A DNA stretch of 58,851 bases from Clostridiales bacterium (GCA_024695545.1 JAILHZ010000046.1:1-58851), one strand, 5' to 3'; shown: positions 1 through 9,230, counted from the first letter of the stretch. The notes: a model not told the origin generated them from the sequence alone. Numbers and translations are program-made.

Positions 1-1
1 G

Positions 2-1177
2 GACATCCATGTCATGGCTAAGGAGATCATCCGTTTTCACTCTCTCATCTGGCCGGCAATGCTGATGGCGCTTGATATTCCGCTTCCGAAGCATATCTAC
101 GGCCACGGCTGGATCACATTCGGCGGTGCGAAGATGGGTAAATCCACAGGTAACGTCATCGATCCGTTTATCCTTGCCGACAGATACGGCGTAGATGCCG
201 TCCGTTACCATCTCCTCCGTGAGATGCCTTTCGGCGCGGACTGCCCGTTCAGCAATGAGCAGATGGTACAGCGCATCAACAATGACCTCGCCAACGACCT
301 CGGAAACCTCGTTTCCAGAACCGTTGCAATGGCGATCAAGTACTTTGACGGCACTCTTCCGGAAGAGCGCGAGTCCGATCCGCTCGATGACGAGCTCCTT
401 TCGATGGCAAAAGCACTTAAGCCGTTCGTCGAGCAGAACTACGGCGACCTGCATATCGCAAATGCCCTGGCCGAGATCTTCAAGGTCATTGCCCGTGCGA
501 ACAAGTACATCGATGAGAATGCTCCGTGGGTACTTGCGAAGGATGAGAGCAAGAAGACACGTCTGGCTACGGTTCTTTATAACCTGCTGGATACGATCCG
601 TATGTGCTCGATCCTGCTGAACCCTGTAATGCCGAATACCTGCCCGGAGATCTGGAAGCAGATCGGCGCAACGGAAGAGCAGACCGCTTGGGAGAAGTCC
701 GGCGAGACAGGCGCTCTTTCTGCAAATGTAACGGTACAAAAGGGAGCAGTGCTTTTCCCGAGACTGGATATGGAAAAAGAGATGGAAGAGCTCAGTAAGA
801 TCTCCGAGGCGGCTCTTGAGGCTGCTAAGGGTAAGGTCCTCGAGCATAAGGACGAGATCGTTTACGACGATTTTGCGAAGCTTGAGCTCCGCGCAGCGAA
901 GGTCCTCGAGTGTGAGAAGGTACCGAAGGCCGACAAGCTCCTTCGTATGCAGCTTGATGTAGGTGACCGAAAAATGCAGGTACTGTCGGGTATCGCGCAG
1001 TACTATACACCGGAAGAAATGGTCGGCAAGATGGTCGTATGGGTTGCTAACCTCGCACCGAGAAAGCTCCGCGGATTTGATTCCTACGGTATGATCCTCT
1101 GTGCGGAGAAGCCGAACGGCGACTATGCGCTGCTGTCTGTTCCGGAAGGCGTAGAGCCGGGAGCGGAGGTCTCTTAA
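2..1177 (+). CDS. metG: methionyl-tRNA synthetase, C-terminal part (5' end outside window)
   Basis: Cytoplasmic class I enzyme that charges tRNA-Met with methionine. The reading frame is open to the left edge, starting DIHVMAKEIIRFH, the family's conserved segment before the active-site loop, so the N-terminal half is cut off. The ATP-binding signature at 131-145 reads KMGKS, where the family has KMSKS. It is followed by the helical anticodon-binding domain and, after about residue 280 of the fragment, a Trbp111-like OB-fold tRNA-binding domain (LELRAAKVLECEKV ... MQVLSGIAQYY) typical of dimeric bacterial MetRS. It ends 0-3 bases before the tatD-family start, so the two are probably co-transcribed, an arrangement common in Bacillota. 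Family assignment is certain; the KMGKS change is read directly. Confidence 0.96.
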   Translation, partial: DIHVMAKEIIRFHSLIWPAMLMALDIPLPKHIYGHGWITFGGAKMGKSTGNVIDPFILADRYGVDAVRYHLLREMPFGADCPFSNEQMVQRINNDLANDLGNLVSRTVAMAIKYFDGTLPEERESDPLDDELLSMAKALKPFVEQNYGDLHIANALAEIFKVIARANKYIDENAPWVLAKDESKKTRLATVLYNLLDTIRMCSILLNPVMPNTCPEIWKQIGATEEQTAWEKSGETGALSANVTVQKGAVLFPRLDMEKEMEELSKISEAALEAAKGKVLEHKDEIVYDDFAKLELRAAKVLECEKVPKADKLLRMQLDVGDRKMQVLSGIAQYYTPEEMVGKMVVWVANLAPRKLRGFDSYGMILCAEKPNGDYALLSVPEGVEPGAEVS

Positions 1178-1990
1178 TTGATGGAGATGTTCGATACTCA
1201 TGCCCATCTGAACTGGCGTGAGGATTATCAGGATGATATTGATCAGGTTCTGGAGAACGCGAAGAATGCGGGCGTAAGCCACATCCTCCTGGCGAGCTCC
1301 ACGATCGATGACAGCGCGATCTCGCTGGAACTCCGGATGGCGCGGAAGCGCTGCGGAGTCAAGCTCTCCTGCATGGTGGGCGTGCATCCGGAAGCTGCGA
1401 CTTCCTTTAACGATGAGGCGAAGTGGCAGCTCGAGCAGTGGCTCAAGAAGAAGGATGAGATGGGTATCGTGGCAGTCGGCGAGATCGGTATGGATTACCA
1501 CTACGATGACGCGTCGCCGGCATATGAGGCGATGGCCTTCATCTACCAGATGGGCCTGGCCTTCAGATACGACCTTCCGGCGGTCATCCATGAGCGCGAT
1601 GCCTGCAAGGACACGCTGTTCATCTTGAACTCTCTGAAGGAGCAGAACCTTCTCCGTGAATCACCGGGCGTGATGCACTGTTTCTCCGGATCGGAAGAAA
1701 CGGCAAAGATCCTTCTGGATATGGGCTTCTATCTTGGTTTTGACGGACCGATCACGTTTAAGAATGCGCGAAAAGCACCGGACGTTATCCGTATGTGCCC
1801 GCTTGACAGGCTTCTTGTCGAGACGGACTCGCCGTACATGACACCGGTTCCTTTCCGCGGGAAAAGAAATGAACCGGCATATGTGAAGTATGTAGTGGAA
1901 GAGATGGCGCGCCTCAAGGGGATCACACCGGAGAAGATGGCGAAGATCACGACGAAGAACGCGCAGCGTCTTTTCGGAAAGGATACATGA
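1178..1990 (+). CDS. TatD family metal-dependent deoxyribonuclease
   Basis: TIM-barrel metallo-hydrolase of the TatD/YcfH (YabD) family, which removes nucleotides from DNA 3' ends. The metal ligands are all visible: HAHLN near the N-terminus, the Glu of GEIGMDYH, the His of VIHERDA, the His of VMHCFSG and the Asp of VETDSPYMTPVPFRG. The start is TTG at 1178 or ATG at 1181. The GGAGG at 1165-1169 lies 8 bases before the first and 11 before the second, and the conserved MFDTHAHLN begins shortly after either. Length of about 270 residues is normal. It follows metG directly and overlaps the next gene by 4 bases, so it sits in the middle of a three-gene operon. In B. subtilis the orthologue also follows metS. 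Confidence 0.93.
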   Translation: MMEMFDTHAHLNWREDYQDDIDQVLENAKNAGVSHILLASSTIDDSAISLELRMARKRCGVKLSCMVGVHPEAATSFNDEAKWQLEQWLKKKDEMGIVAVGEIGMDYHYDDASPAYEAMAFIYQMGLAFRYDLPAVIHERDACKDTLFILNSLKEQNLLRESPGVMHCFSGSEETAKILLDMGFYLGFDGPITFKNARKAPDVIRMCPLDRLLVETDSPYMTPVPFRGKRNEPAYVKYVVEEMARLKGITPEKMAKITTKNAQRLFGKDT

Positions 1991-2463
1991 TGAACAGGAA
2001 CAGAACGATCATCATTATGGCTGCAATTCTGGTCATTCTTGGAGTGACGATGCTGGTCTTTGTTATCCGTGACAACGATAAGAAGGGCTTGATCGAGCGT
2101 AAGACGGGATACTCTGTCCCGAGTGACTTTAAGATCGAGAAGTTCGTCAAGTACGGTTCACTCTTTAAGCGTACGGGTTTCGAGGCAAAGATCCTGATCG
2201 ACACTCACGAGCACCTGGAGGAGACGATCGTGACTCTCCGGAATATGCTTGGTGATGATTACCACGAGATCCCGCTGAAGGAATACAACATCTCGAAGTA
2301 TTCGCTGTTCTCCGACACGAAGCTGGTGCCGGAACCAGTCGAGATCTCCTGGGTCATTGTCGGTCCGAGCAAGTCGGGCACGCTGGTATGCTTCCTCGAT
2401 CTTGAGGAGATCGAGCCTGATCATAATATTGAGTATTATATGTATATGTACTACAACGACTGA
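1987..2463 (+). CDS. small membrane-anchored protein of unknown function
   Basis: I do not recognise this 158-residue protein. It begins with a short basic stretch (MMNRNR) followed by one strongly hydrophobic segment of about 20 residues (residues 7-27), which is a signal anchor or uncleaved signal peptide. The rest, about 130 residues, is soluble and would lie outside the membrane. No lipobox and no cysteines near the N-terminus are seen. The start overlaps the tatD stop as ATGA, so it is translationally coupled to tatD. Two ATG codons lie in tandem at 1987 and 1990, and either may be used. Codon use matches its neighbours. Its position as the last gene of the metG operon gives no clear hint of function. 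Confidence 0.75.
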   Translation: MMNRNRTIIIMAAILVILGVTMLVFVIRDNDKKGLIERKTGYSVPSDFKIEKFVKYGSLFKRTGFEAKILIDTHEHLEETIVTLRNMLGDDYHEIPLKEYNISKYSLFSDTKLVPEPVEISWVIVGPSKSGTLVCFLDLEEIEPDHNIEYYMYMYYND

Positions 2464-2512
2464 TATTGTTTGCCATACTGACAAAGATGCTCCTCCGCGG
2501 AGTATGGAAAAA

Positions 2513-2547
2513 TTGTTGAAAAATTATACTGTCAGTATACTGACAAA
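2513..2547 (+). promoter_or_regulatory. sigma-A-type promoter with a perfect palindromic operator over the -10 box
   Basis: The -35 box is TTGTTG (2513-2518), followed by a 17-base spacer and -10 TATACT (2536-2541). A perfect 14-base palindrome, GTCAGTATACTGAC (2531-2544), covers the -10 box. An 11-base word, ATACTGACAAA, occurs here (2537-2547) and again 62 bases upstream (2475-2485), suggesting a second half-site for the same protein. This looks like a repressor-controlled promoter for the small gene at 2620. The XRE-type protein encoded just downstream is the obvious candidate regulator, but that link is inference. Confidence 0.65.
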
Positions 2548-2619
2548 TAAAAATCATAGTGGTAAATTATGTATATCGAAAGATAAATACTAAATCTACA
2601 AGAAAGGAGCGTTTCACAA

Positions 2620-2778
2620 ATGAAATCAATTATTGGTATTAATAAGTCTTATACACTTAAAGCTGCAACAGCAACAACAGTCGCATGCGCATGGGCCTCT
2701 ACAGTCTGTGACGCGAAGCATCGCGGATATTATTTGGAAACCAATGGAGAAGCACCGGTGAAACGCTCAGTACGATAG
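2620..2778 (+). CDS. 52-residue peptide of unknown function, own promoter and terminator
   Basis: A short open frame starting ATG at 2620 and stopping at TAG 2776-2778. The strong ribosome binding site AAAGGAG (2603-2609) lies 10 bases before the start, and the gene is framed by a good promoter (2513-2541) and a rho-independent terminator (2806-2842). This makes a discrete transcript of roughly 300 bases. The peptide starts MKSIIGINKSYTLKAATATT. It has a basic N-terminal part, an Ala/Thr-rich middle with two cysteines (residues 23 and 30) and a basic C-terminus. It has no clear transmembrane helix. I do not recognise a family. A regulated secreted or modified peptide is possible, but nothing in the sequence proves it. 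Confidence 0.55.
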   Translation: MKSIIGINKSYTLKAATATTVACAWASTVCDAKHRGYYLETNGEAPVKRSVR

Positions 2779-2805
2779 TTTCACGGTTACACGTTCAGAA
2801 ACACG

Positions 2806-2842
2806 GCCGCTTTTCCAGGTACAGAGGAAGAGCGGTTTTTTA
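2806..2842 (+). terminator. rho-independent terminator after the 52-residue peptide gene
   Basis: The arms are GCCGCTTTTCC (2806-2816) and GGAAGAGCGGT (2826-2836). They form an 11-pair stem with two G-U pairs and a 9-base loop, followed by six T residues. Confidence 0.8.
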
Positions 2843-2880
2843 TTGTTATAAATTTTTTAAAAAGGATGGAGGAATGACCT

Positions 2881-3111
2881 ATGTTACCAATCATCAACAT
2901 GGAAGAAACAGGATGTAATATCGTACGGCTCCGCGAGGATGCGGGATTGTCCGTACGTGATCTTCAGGATATATTCGGATTTGCCACACCTCAGGCCATT
3001 TACAAGTGGCAAAGAGGGCTGACAATGCCGACGATCGATAATCTTCTGGTACTCTCACTGACATTCAGAGTGCCGATCGAGAGGATCCTGGTTGTCGACA
3101 CGATCGACTGA
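2881..3111 (+). CDS. XRE-family helix-turn-helix regulator (76 residues)
   Basis: A small protein made almost wholly of one Cro/CI-type helix-turn-helix domain. LREDAGLSVRDLQDIFGFAT forms helices 1 and 2, PQAIYKWQRGLTMPTIDNLL is the recognition helix and loop, and the rest closes the bundle. It would act as a DNA-binding dimer in the cytoplasm. GGAGG (2868-2872) lies 8 bases before the ATG. An ATG at 2874 is out of frame. The gene lies just past the terminator of the 52-residue peptide gene and has no obvious separate promoter, so it may be expressed by read-through. It is the natural candidate to bind the palindrome at 2531-2544 (inference). The stop is followed by a second terminator. Confidence 0.85.
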   Translation: MLPIINMEETGCNIVRLREDAGLSVRDLQDIFGFATPQAIYKWQRGLTMPTIDNLLVLSLTFRVPIERILVVDTID

Positions 3112-3239
3112 GAGATAGAGAAAAGGCAAAGCGCACCGGGCGGACGGGTGAAGCTGATCTAAGTTTCATCTCCTGCTCTCCGCGAGCCGGTTTATAAATT
3201 CATGCAATCTTCTTAATCACCTTCTTTAATGGGATAAGA

Positions 3240-3278
3240 GAAGCAGCTTCCTCACAGTAGCGGAGCTGCTTCTTTTTT
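3240..3278 (+). terminator. rho-independent terminator after the XRE gene
   Basis: The arms are GAAGCAGCT (3240-3248) and AGCTGCTTC (3264-3272), a perfect 9-pair stem, followed by six T residues. It insulates the small peptide/regulator locus from uvrB. Confidence 0.85.
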
Positions 3279-3350
3279 GCTTTTGAAAACAGTATCCGGT
3301 CTTTGCTTTTTTGAGTTGTGAAAAGGGTTTCTCTTTTAATACAGATGTGC

Positions 3351-3378
3351 TATACTGAACGAAGCGAAAATATGTTCG
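3351..3378 (+). promoter_or_regulatory. uvrB promoter -10 and LexA (SOS) box
   Basis: TATACT (3351-3356) is a plausible -10 box. CGAAAATATGTTCG (3365-3378) follows it and differs from the Bacillus-type LexA box CGAAC-N4-GTTCG at a single base. A LexA site over the transcription start of uvrB is the expected SOS control. It also argues against translation starting upstream at GTG 3318, which lies before this promoter. Confidence 0.8.
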
Positions 3379-3398
3379 AAACGACAGGCAGGCCTCGT

Positions 3399-5417
3399 AT
3401 GAATGATATGACCACTCCTTTTAAGATTCATTCCGACTATACCCCGACCGGAGATCAGCCGCAGGCGATCGAGAAACTGGTCGAGGGCTTAAACGCGGGT
3501 GATCGCGGACAGACACTTCTGGGTGTTACCGGTTCCGGTAAGACATTTACGATGGCAAACATTATCGAGAGGACTCAGCGCCCGACGCTCGTGATCGCGC
3601 CGAATAAGACGCTTGCGGCCCAGCTTGCCGCGGAGTTTAAGGCGTTCTTCCCGGATAACGCCGTCGAGTTCTTCGTTTCCTACTATGACTATTACCAGCC
3701 GGAGGCGTACATCGCGTCGACGGATACATATATCGAGAAGGACTGCGATATCAACGATGAGATCGACCGCATGCGTCACAGTGCGACGAGTGCGCTCCTC
3801 GAGAGAAGAGATGTCATCGTGGTCGCATCGGTTTCCTGCATCTACGGTCTCGGTGACCCGTCAGACTATAAGGACCTGATGATCAATCTGCGGTCCGGCA
3901 TGGAGGTCTCCCGTGATGCCGTGATCAGAAAACTCATCGACCTTCAGTATGTGCGAAATGACTTTGAGATCACGCGAGGTGCTTTTCGCGTAAAGGGCGA
4001 TACGCTTGATATTTTTCCGCCGTCTTCCGAAGAACTTCTGACGAGAGTCACGTTCTTCGGTGATGAGATCGAGAAGATCTCGGAAGTGCACTATATCAGC
4101 GGCAAGGTCATGTGGAACAGGAACTACGCCGTGATCTTCCCGGCTTCGCATTATGCGACGACGAAGGAGAAACTCGATCACGCGATCGTGACGATCGGTG
4201 AGGAACTCGAAGAGAGACTGGCGGTGCTCCGTGAAGAAGGCAAACTCATCGAGGCATACCGACTCGAGCAGAAGACCAGATACGATCTGGAGATGCTCGC
4301 AGAGACAGGATTCGTAAAGGGGATCGAGAACTACTCGCGCCACCTGACGAGAAGAAAGCCGGGAGAACCGCCGTACACACTGATGGACTTTATGCCCGAC
4401 GACTATCTTCTGATGATCGACGAGTCGCACGTCACCGTACCGCAGATCGGCGCGATGTATAACGGCGACCGGTCGAGAAAGACGACGCTCGTCGATTACG
4501 GTTTCCGCCTTCCTTCGGCATTTGACAACCGCCCGCTGAAGTTTGAGGAATTCGAGAAGAAGATGGGTCAGACGATCTTCGTGTCGGCGACACCTTCGAA
4601 GTATGAGGCGGAACACAGCCAGCAGACCGTCGAGCAGATCATCCGTCCGACGGGACTTCTCGATCCGGAGATCTCGATCCGACCGGTCGAGGGACAGATG
4701 GAGGATATCCTTACGGAGATCAAGGCGACGACCGCCAAGGGCGAGCGTGCGCTGATCCTGACACTGACCAAGAAGATGTCCGAGGATCTGACGGGCTTCC
4801 TCAAGCAGGAAGAGATCCGCGTCAAGTATCTGCATTCGGATATCGATATCGTAGACAGAATGAAGATCTTAAGAGAGCTCCGCCAGGGCGACTTCGACGT
4901 GCTCGTCGGTATCAACCTGCTGCGTGAGGGCCTGGATATTCCGGAGGTCTCGCTCCTTATGATCCTCGATGCGGATAAGGAAGGCTTCCTGCGTTCGACG
5001 AGATCGCTGATCCAGATGATCGGACGTGCTGCGCGAAATGTCAACGGACGGGTTATTTTCTATGCGGATGATGTGACGGATTCGATGTTTGATGCGGTTT
5101 CTGAAACTAACCGTCGACGCGGGATCCAGATCCAGTATAATAAGGATAACAACATCACGCCGAGGAGCGTGAAGAAGGAAGTCAGAGATGTGCTGGCCAC
5201 GATGGAAGAGGTCAGCCGCGAGGACAGTATCGACATGAAGGATCTGTCGGATCTCATGAACGAGAAGAAGACCCATATGTCGAGAAAAGAACTCGAGAAA
5301 CTGGCGGCGCGGCTTGATAAGGATATGAAGGCTGCGGCGAAAGAACTCGCCTTCGAAGAGGCGGCAAGGCTTCGTGACCTGCTCGTGATCGTCAAGGGCA
5401 AGCTCGGAGACGGATAA
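3399..5417 (+). CDS. uvrB: excinuclease ABC subunit B
   Basis: Helicase-like damage-loading subunit of nucleotide excision repair; it takes over from UvrA and recruits UvrC. Walker A is GVTGSGKT at residues 42-49. The beta-hairpin region follows ([16 protein letters not shown]), then helicase motifs including [19 protein letters not shown] and the motif VI region [11 protein letters not shown]-terminal UVR motif ([14 protein letters not shown]) binds UvrC. The frame is open back to GTG 3318, but ATG 3399 gives 672 residues, the usual length, and begins just before the conserved [14 protein letters not shown]. The region between carries the promoter and LexA box. It ends 11 bases before dnaE, so SOS induction may reach dnaE. 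Confidence 0.97.
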   Translation: MNDMTTPFKIHSDYTPTGDQPQAIEKLVEGLNAGDRGQTLLGVTGSGKTFTMANIIERTQRPTLVIAPNKTLAAQLAAEFKAFFPDNAVEFFVSYYDYYQPEAYIASTDTYIEKDCDINDEIDRMRHSATSALLERRDVIVVASVSCIYGLGDPSDYKDLMINLRSGMEVSRDAVIRKLIDLQYVRNDFEITRGAFRVKGDTLDIFPPSSEELLTRVTFFGDEIEKISEVHYISGKVMWNRNYAVIFPASHYATTKEKLDHAIVTIGEELEERLAVLREEGKLIEAYRLEQKTRYDLEMLAETGFVKGIENYSRHLTRRKPGEPPYTLMDFMPDDYLLMIDESHVTVPQIGAMYNGDRSRKTTLVDYGFRLPSAFDNRPLKFEEFEKKMGQTIFVSATPSKYEAEHSQQTVEQIIRPTGLLDPEISIRPVEGQMEDILTEIKATTAKGERALILTLTKKMSEDLTGFLKQEEIRVKYLHSDIDIVDRMKILRELRQGDFDVLVGINLLREGLDIPEVSLLMILDADKEGFLRSTRSLIQMIGRAARNVNGRVIFYADDVTDSMFDAVSETNRRRGIQIQYNKDNNITPRSVKKEVRDVLATMEEVSREDSIDMKDLSDLMNEKKTHMSRKELEKLAARLDKDMKAAAKELAFEEAARLRDLLVIVKGKLGDG

Positions 5418-5428
5418 GAGGAAAGCAG

Positions 5429-8400
5429 ATGGCGGAAGAAACTTCGCAGGGCTTTGTGCACCTGCATTTACATACCGAATACAGCCTTCTGGATGGTGCG
5501 ATCCGCATCAAGCGTCTTGCCGCGCGTCTTAAGGAACTGGGTATGACTTCCTGCGCGATCACTGACCACGGTACGATGTACGGCGCGGTCGAGTTTTTTA
5601 AGGCAATGACCGAAGAGGGCATCCACCCGATCATCGGATGCGAAGTATATGTGGCGCCGCGCGGCCGTTTCCTGAAAGAGAATGAAGATAGAGGCTACTA
5701 CCATCTGGTGCTCCTGGCGAAGAACGACGAGGGACTTAAGAACCTGAACCGTCTGGTATCTGCTGGATTTACCGAGGGTTTCTACTATAAGCCGAGGGTC
5801 GACCATGAGCTTCTCGAGAAGTATTCCGAGGGACTGATCGCGCTGTCGGCATGCGTGTCCGGTGAGGTCGCGACTTATGTCCTTAAGAATGAACCCGAGA
5901 AGGCAAAGAGTTCTGCACTCTGGTATGACCGTGTCTTCGGCCGCGGTAACTATTATCTGGAGATCCAGAGCAACCAGCTTCCCGAGCAGGCGAAGGTCAA
6001 CCAGCACCTGATCATGCTCAGTAACGAGACGGGAATCCCGCTGGTCGCGACGAACGACTGCCACTACATGTATAAAGAAGATGCGAAGGCGCATGAGGTA
6101 CTGCTTTGCATGCAGACCGGAAAGCGTATGAGCGATCCGGACCGCATGAAGATGCCGAGTGATGATTTCTATATCAAGTCGGAAGAAGAGATGCGCTCGT
6201 ATTTCTCTTCGATCCCGTCGGCGATCGAGAACACGACGAAGATCGCGAGCATGTGCCACGCGGGATATACATTTGACCAGATCCACCTGCCGGCGTTCGA
6301 TGTTCCGCTTGAGTATGCGGATGCGGAAGAATACCTGAGATATCTCTGTGATGAGGGTCTGAAAAAACGTCTCGAATGGTGCTCGGATCCGGAGGAGATC
6401 GAGAAGTACAGACAGCGCGCCGAGTACGAGATGTCGGTCATTACGTCGATGGGATACACGGATTACTATCTCATCGTGTGGGACTTTATCCACTATGCAA
6501 AAGAGAATCACATCATGGTTGGACCGGGCCGTGGTTCCGGTGCGGGATCACTTGTCGCGTATGCGCTCCGGATCACGAATATCGATCCGATCAAGTACGG
6601 CCTGATCTTCGAGAGATTCCTTAACAATGAACGTGTCAGCATGCCTGACTTCGACGTCGACTTCTGCTACGAAAGAAGACAGGAAGTCATCGACTATGTT
6701 ACTAGAAAATACGGAGAAGACCGAGTCGCACAGGTAATTACTTTCGGAACTCTTGCGGCGAAAGCCTGTATCAAGGATGTCGCGAGAGCACTCGATGTTC
6801 CTTATGCGGACAGTGACCGCATCTGCAAGATGATCCCCAATACACTGGGCATCACGATCGCGGATGCACTGAAGGGCTCTCCGGATCTGAAAGCTGAATA
6901 TGAGAACGATGACCTAATTAAGCAGGTCATCGATACGGCGATGCTTTTTGAGGGTATGCCGCGCCATGCTTCCACGCATGCTGCGGGTGTTATTATCTCC
7001 GCCAAGCCTCTGACGGATATCGCGCCGCTTGCGAAGAACGATGAGTCAGTCGTTGTGCAGTTTGCAAAAGCGAACTCGGAGGAGATCGGTCTTCTGAAGT
7101 TCGACTTCCTCGGACTCCGTACACTTACGGTCATGCGAGATACTGCGCAGATGGTCCTGGAGAATCAGGGCATCGAGATCGACTTTGACCGTATCCCGAT
7201 GGATGAACCGCAGGTCTTCGAGATGATCAGCAGAGGTGACACGGAAGGAGTGTTCCAGCTTGAAAGTTCGGGCATGACCTCGTTCATGGTCGACCTCAAG
7301 CCGAGTTCACTCGAAGACATTATCGCGGGCATATCGCTTTACCGTCCGGGTCCGATGGACCAGATCCCGAAGTATGTGGCGGCACGCCATGACCCGACTT
7401 CGATCAAGTACGATCATCCGCTTCTCGAGCCGATCCTGAACATGACCTACGGCTGTATGATCTATCAGGAGCAGGTCATGCAGATCGTGCGTGATCTCGC
7501 CGGCTTCTCGATGGGCCAGTCGGATAATATCCGACGTGCCATGGCGAAGAAGAAGGCCTCCATGATGGAGAAATACCGCCAGACCTTTATTTACGGCGGT
7601 AAGGATGAGAAGGGAAGAGAGGTCGCCGGCGCGATTGCTAATGGTGTCTCTGAACCGATTGCCAGAAAGATCTTCGATGACGTGACGCAGTTCGCGGGCT
7701 ATGCATTTAACAAGTCACACGCGGCGGCCTATGCCGTGGTCGGCTATTTTACCGCATATCTGAAATACCACTATCCGACGGAGTTTATGGCTGCGATGCT
7801 CAACAGTTTCCTCGGAAGCCAGTCCCAGTCGGCATGGTACACTTCCGTTGCCAAGAAGATGGGCATCTCGATCCTGCCGCCGTCGGTCAATAAGAGCCTT
7901 GTGAAGTTCTCGACCGAGGGCGAGAAGCAGATCCGTATCGGACTTACGGCTGTTAAGAACGTCGGTGAGAGCGCTGTCCGTAAGCTTGTTGTCGACCGCG
8001 AAGTAAATGGTGATTTTTCTTCCTTCGGGGATTTCCTGAGAAGATCCGAAGCGCTCGAGATCAATAAGAAGATGATCGAGAGTCTGATACTGTCGTCCGC
8101 GATGGATGAATTCGGTATTCCGAGATCGCAGATGCTCGGTGCATCGGAACCGTACCTCAACCGGCTTTCTTCGACGAAGAGACAGGCTATGGAGGGACAG
8201 ATTTCGATCTTCAGCCTGCTCGGCGATGAGAAGGCCGCAGCGGAAGATGAACCTGTACTCCCGAATGTCAGTGAGTTCCCGCTCGAGGAGCGTCTCGCAA
8301 AAGAGAAAGAAATGCTCGGACTTTATATCTCCGGACATCCGCTCGATGACTATAAGAAAGCCATGAGTTCAGCCAATACGGACAGTACTTCGTTCCTGAA

Positions 8401-9151
8401 GACATTAGGCGAAGACATGGGCACCGGCCGCGTCCTCAAGGATAAGGAACAGGTGACCATGGCGGGTCTGATCACGTCGAGAAACCAGAAGACTACGAAG
8501 ACCGGCAAGAGCATGTGCTTCCTCCGCATAGAGGATCTTTTCAGCGACTACGAAGTGATCGTTTTCCCGGAGTCCTACGGCAGATACGGTTCTGTGATCA
8601 ATGCTTCAAAAGCACTTTTGATCCGCGGCCGTGTGCAGGTCGACGATGAAGCCGTAAAGCTTATCCTCGAAGACTGCGTGAATTTAAGCCGAGACGATGA
8701 GGAGCTCTGTCATCTGCCGCCCGCAAGATCCGGCGGATATTCGCGCCGCCCGAGAAACGATGGAGGATATGAAGAGAACTTCACCCCGGGAACGCCCGTG
8801 CCGGCTCAGACGGATGCCGTATCTTCAAGTGCGGGAACGGCGGGTGCTTCTGCATCGCCAGAAGGCGGAACAGAAGGCTCCGGACAAGTGCTTTTGCAGG
8901 AAAAGAAACCGGCAGGAACGGGAAATACTCCGCGCCTGGCGATCCGGTATTTCGGCCATGCCGACGATGAGGGATATAAGAGACTTCTGGCTACGTGCTC
9001 GTACTTCCACGGAAGTGTGCCTGTGTATGTGGCGCTTCCGAAGGAGAAGCGAAATGTGCGTCTTTCTGCGGAGTACAGTATCGAGTGGAGCCGTGAGGTC
9101 TGCAATATACTCATAGGTCAATTCGGCATCGAAAATGTTTCCCTGTTCTGA
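5429..9151 (+). CDS. dnaE: DNA polymerase III alpha subunit, DnaE type
   Basis: Replicative C-family polymerase of 1240 residues. The order is: N-terminal PHP domain (HLHLHTEYSLLDG, ITDHGTMYG, metal-binding His residues intact); catalytic palm with PDFDVDF at 406-412 giving the three Asp residues; thumb and fingers; beta-clamp binding and HhH region; and an OB-fold near residue 1010 (VTMAGLITSRNQKTTKTGKS). A low-complexity Gly/Ser/Glu-rich linker (about 1090-1165) follows, with a short C-terminal domain (RLAIRYFGHADDEGYKRLLA). Clostridia usually also carry PolC for leading-strand synthesis; DnaE then works beside it (family knowledge, PolC not in window). ATG 5429 follows GAGGAAAG. It lies 11 bases after uvrB. 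Confidence 0.97.
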   Translation: MAEETSQGFVHLHLHTEYSLLDGAIRIKRLAARLKELGMTSCAITDHGTMYGAVEFFKAMTEEGIHPIIGCEVYVAPRGRFLKENEDRGYYHLVLLAKNDEGLKNLNRLVSAGFTEGFYYKPRVDHELLEKYSEGLIALSACVSGEVATYVLKNEPEKAKSSALWYDRVFGRGNYYLEIQSNQLPEQAKVNQHLIMLSNETGIPLVATNDCHYMYKEDAKAHEVLLCMQTGKRMSDPDRMKMPSDDFYIKSEEEMRSYFSSIPSAIENTTKIASMCHAGYTFDQIHLPAFDVPLEYADAEEYLRYLCDEGLKKRLEWCSDPEEIEKYRQRAEYEMSVITSMGYTDYYLIVWDFIHYAKENHIMVGPGRGSGAGSLVAYALRITNIDPIKYGLIFERFLNNERVSMPDFDVDFCYERRQEVIDYVTRKYGEDRVAQVITFGTLAAKACIKDVARALDVPYADSDRICKMIPNTLGITIADALKGSPDLKAEYENDDLIKQVIDTAMLFEGMPRHASTHAAGVIISAKPLTDIAPLAKNDESVVVQFAKANSEEIGLLKFDFLGLRTLTVMRDTAQMVLENQGIEIDFDRIPMDEPQVFEMISRGDTEGVFQLESSGMTSFMVDLKPSSLEDIIAGISLYRPGPMDQIPKYVAARHDPTSIKYDHPLLEPILNMTYGCMIYQEQVMQIVRDLAGFSMGQSDNIRRAMAKKKASMMEKYRQTFIYGGKDEKGREVAGAIANGVSEPIARKIFDDVTQFAGYAFNKSHAAAYAVVGYFTAYLKYHYPTEFMAAMLNSFLGSQSQSAWYTSVAKKMGISILPPSVNKSLVKFSTEGEKQIRIGLTAVKNVGESAVRKLVVDREVNGDFSSFGDFLRRSEALEINKKMIESLILSSAMDEFGIPRSQMLGASEPYLNRLSSTKRQAMEGQISIFSLLGDEKAAAEDEPVLPNVSEFPLEERLAKEKEMLGLYISGHPLDDYKKAMSSANTDSTSFLKTLGEDMGTGRVLKDKEQVTMAGLITSRNQKTTKTGKSMCFLRIEDLFSDYEVIVFPESYGRYGSVINASKALLIRGRVQVDDEAVKLILEDCVNLSRDDEELCHLPPARSGGYSRRPRNDGGYEENFTPGTPVPAQTDAVSSSAGTAGASASPEGGTEGSGQVLLQEKKPAGTGNTPRLAIRYFGHADDEGYKRLLATCSYFHGSVPVYVALPKEKRNVRLSAEYSIEWSREVCNILIGQFGIENVSLF

Positions 9152-9157
9152 TAGCTT

Positions 9158-9166
9158 TGGTATAAT
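9158..9166 (+). promoter_or_regulatory. extended -10 promoter for pfkA
   Basis: TGGTATAAT gives a perfect -10 (TATAAT, 9161-9166) with the TGN extension. No good -35 is seen at the 17-base distance, as is usual for extended -10 promoters. It lies just after the dnaE stop and about 65 bases before pfkA. Confidence 0.6.
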
Positions 9167-9230
9167 ACAGGATGTAAATCTAGGAAAGTAAACGGCGAAT
9201 ACCAATGGCGGCTCGCTGAGGAGAAGGAAT

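Noticed and set aside
3318..3398. GTG 3318 as the uvrB start
   Set aside because: It precedes the promoter -10 and LexA box and adds 27 residues before the conserved N-terminus; ATG 3399 gives the normal 672-residue length.
2464..3398. A toxin-antitoxin pair made of the 52-residue peptide and the XRE protein
   Set aside because: A terminator separates the two genes and the peptide resembles no known toxin family, so I list them only as a small regulated locus.
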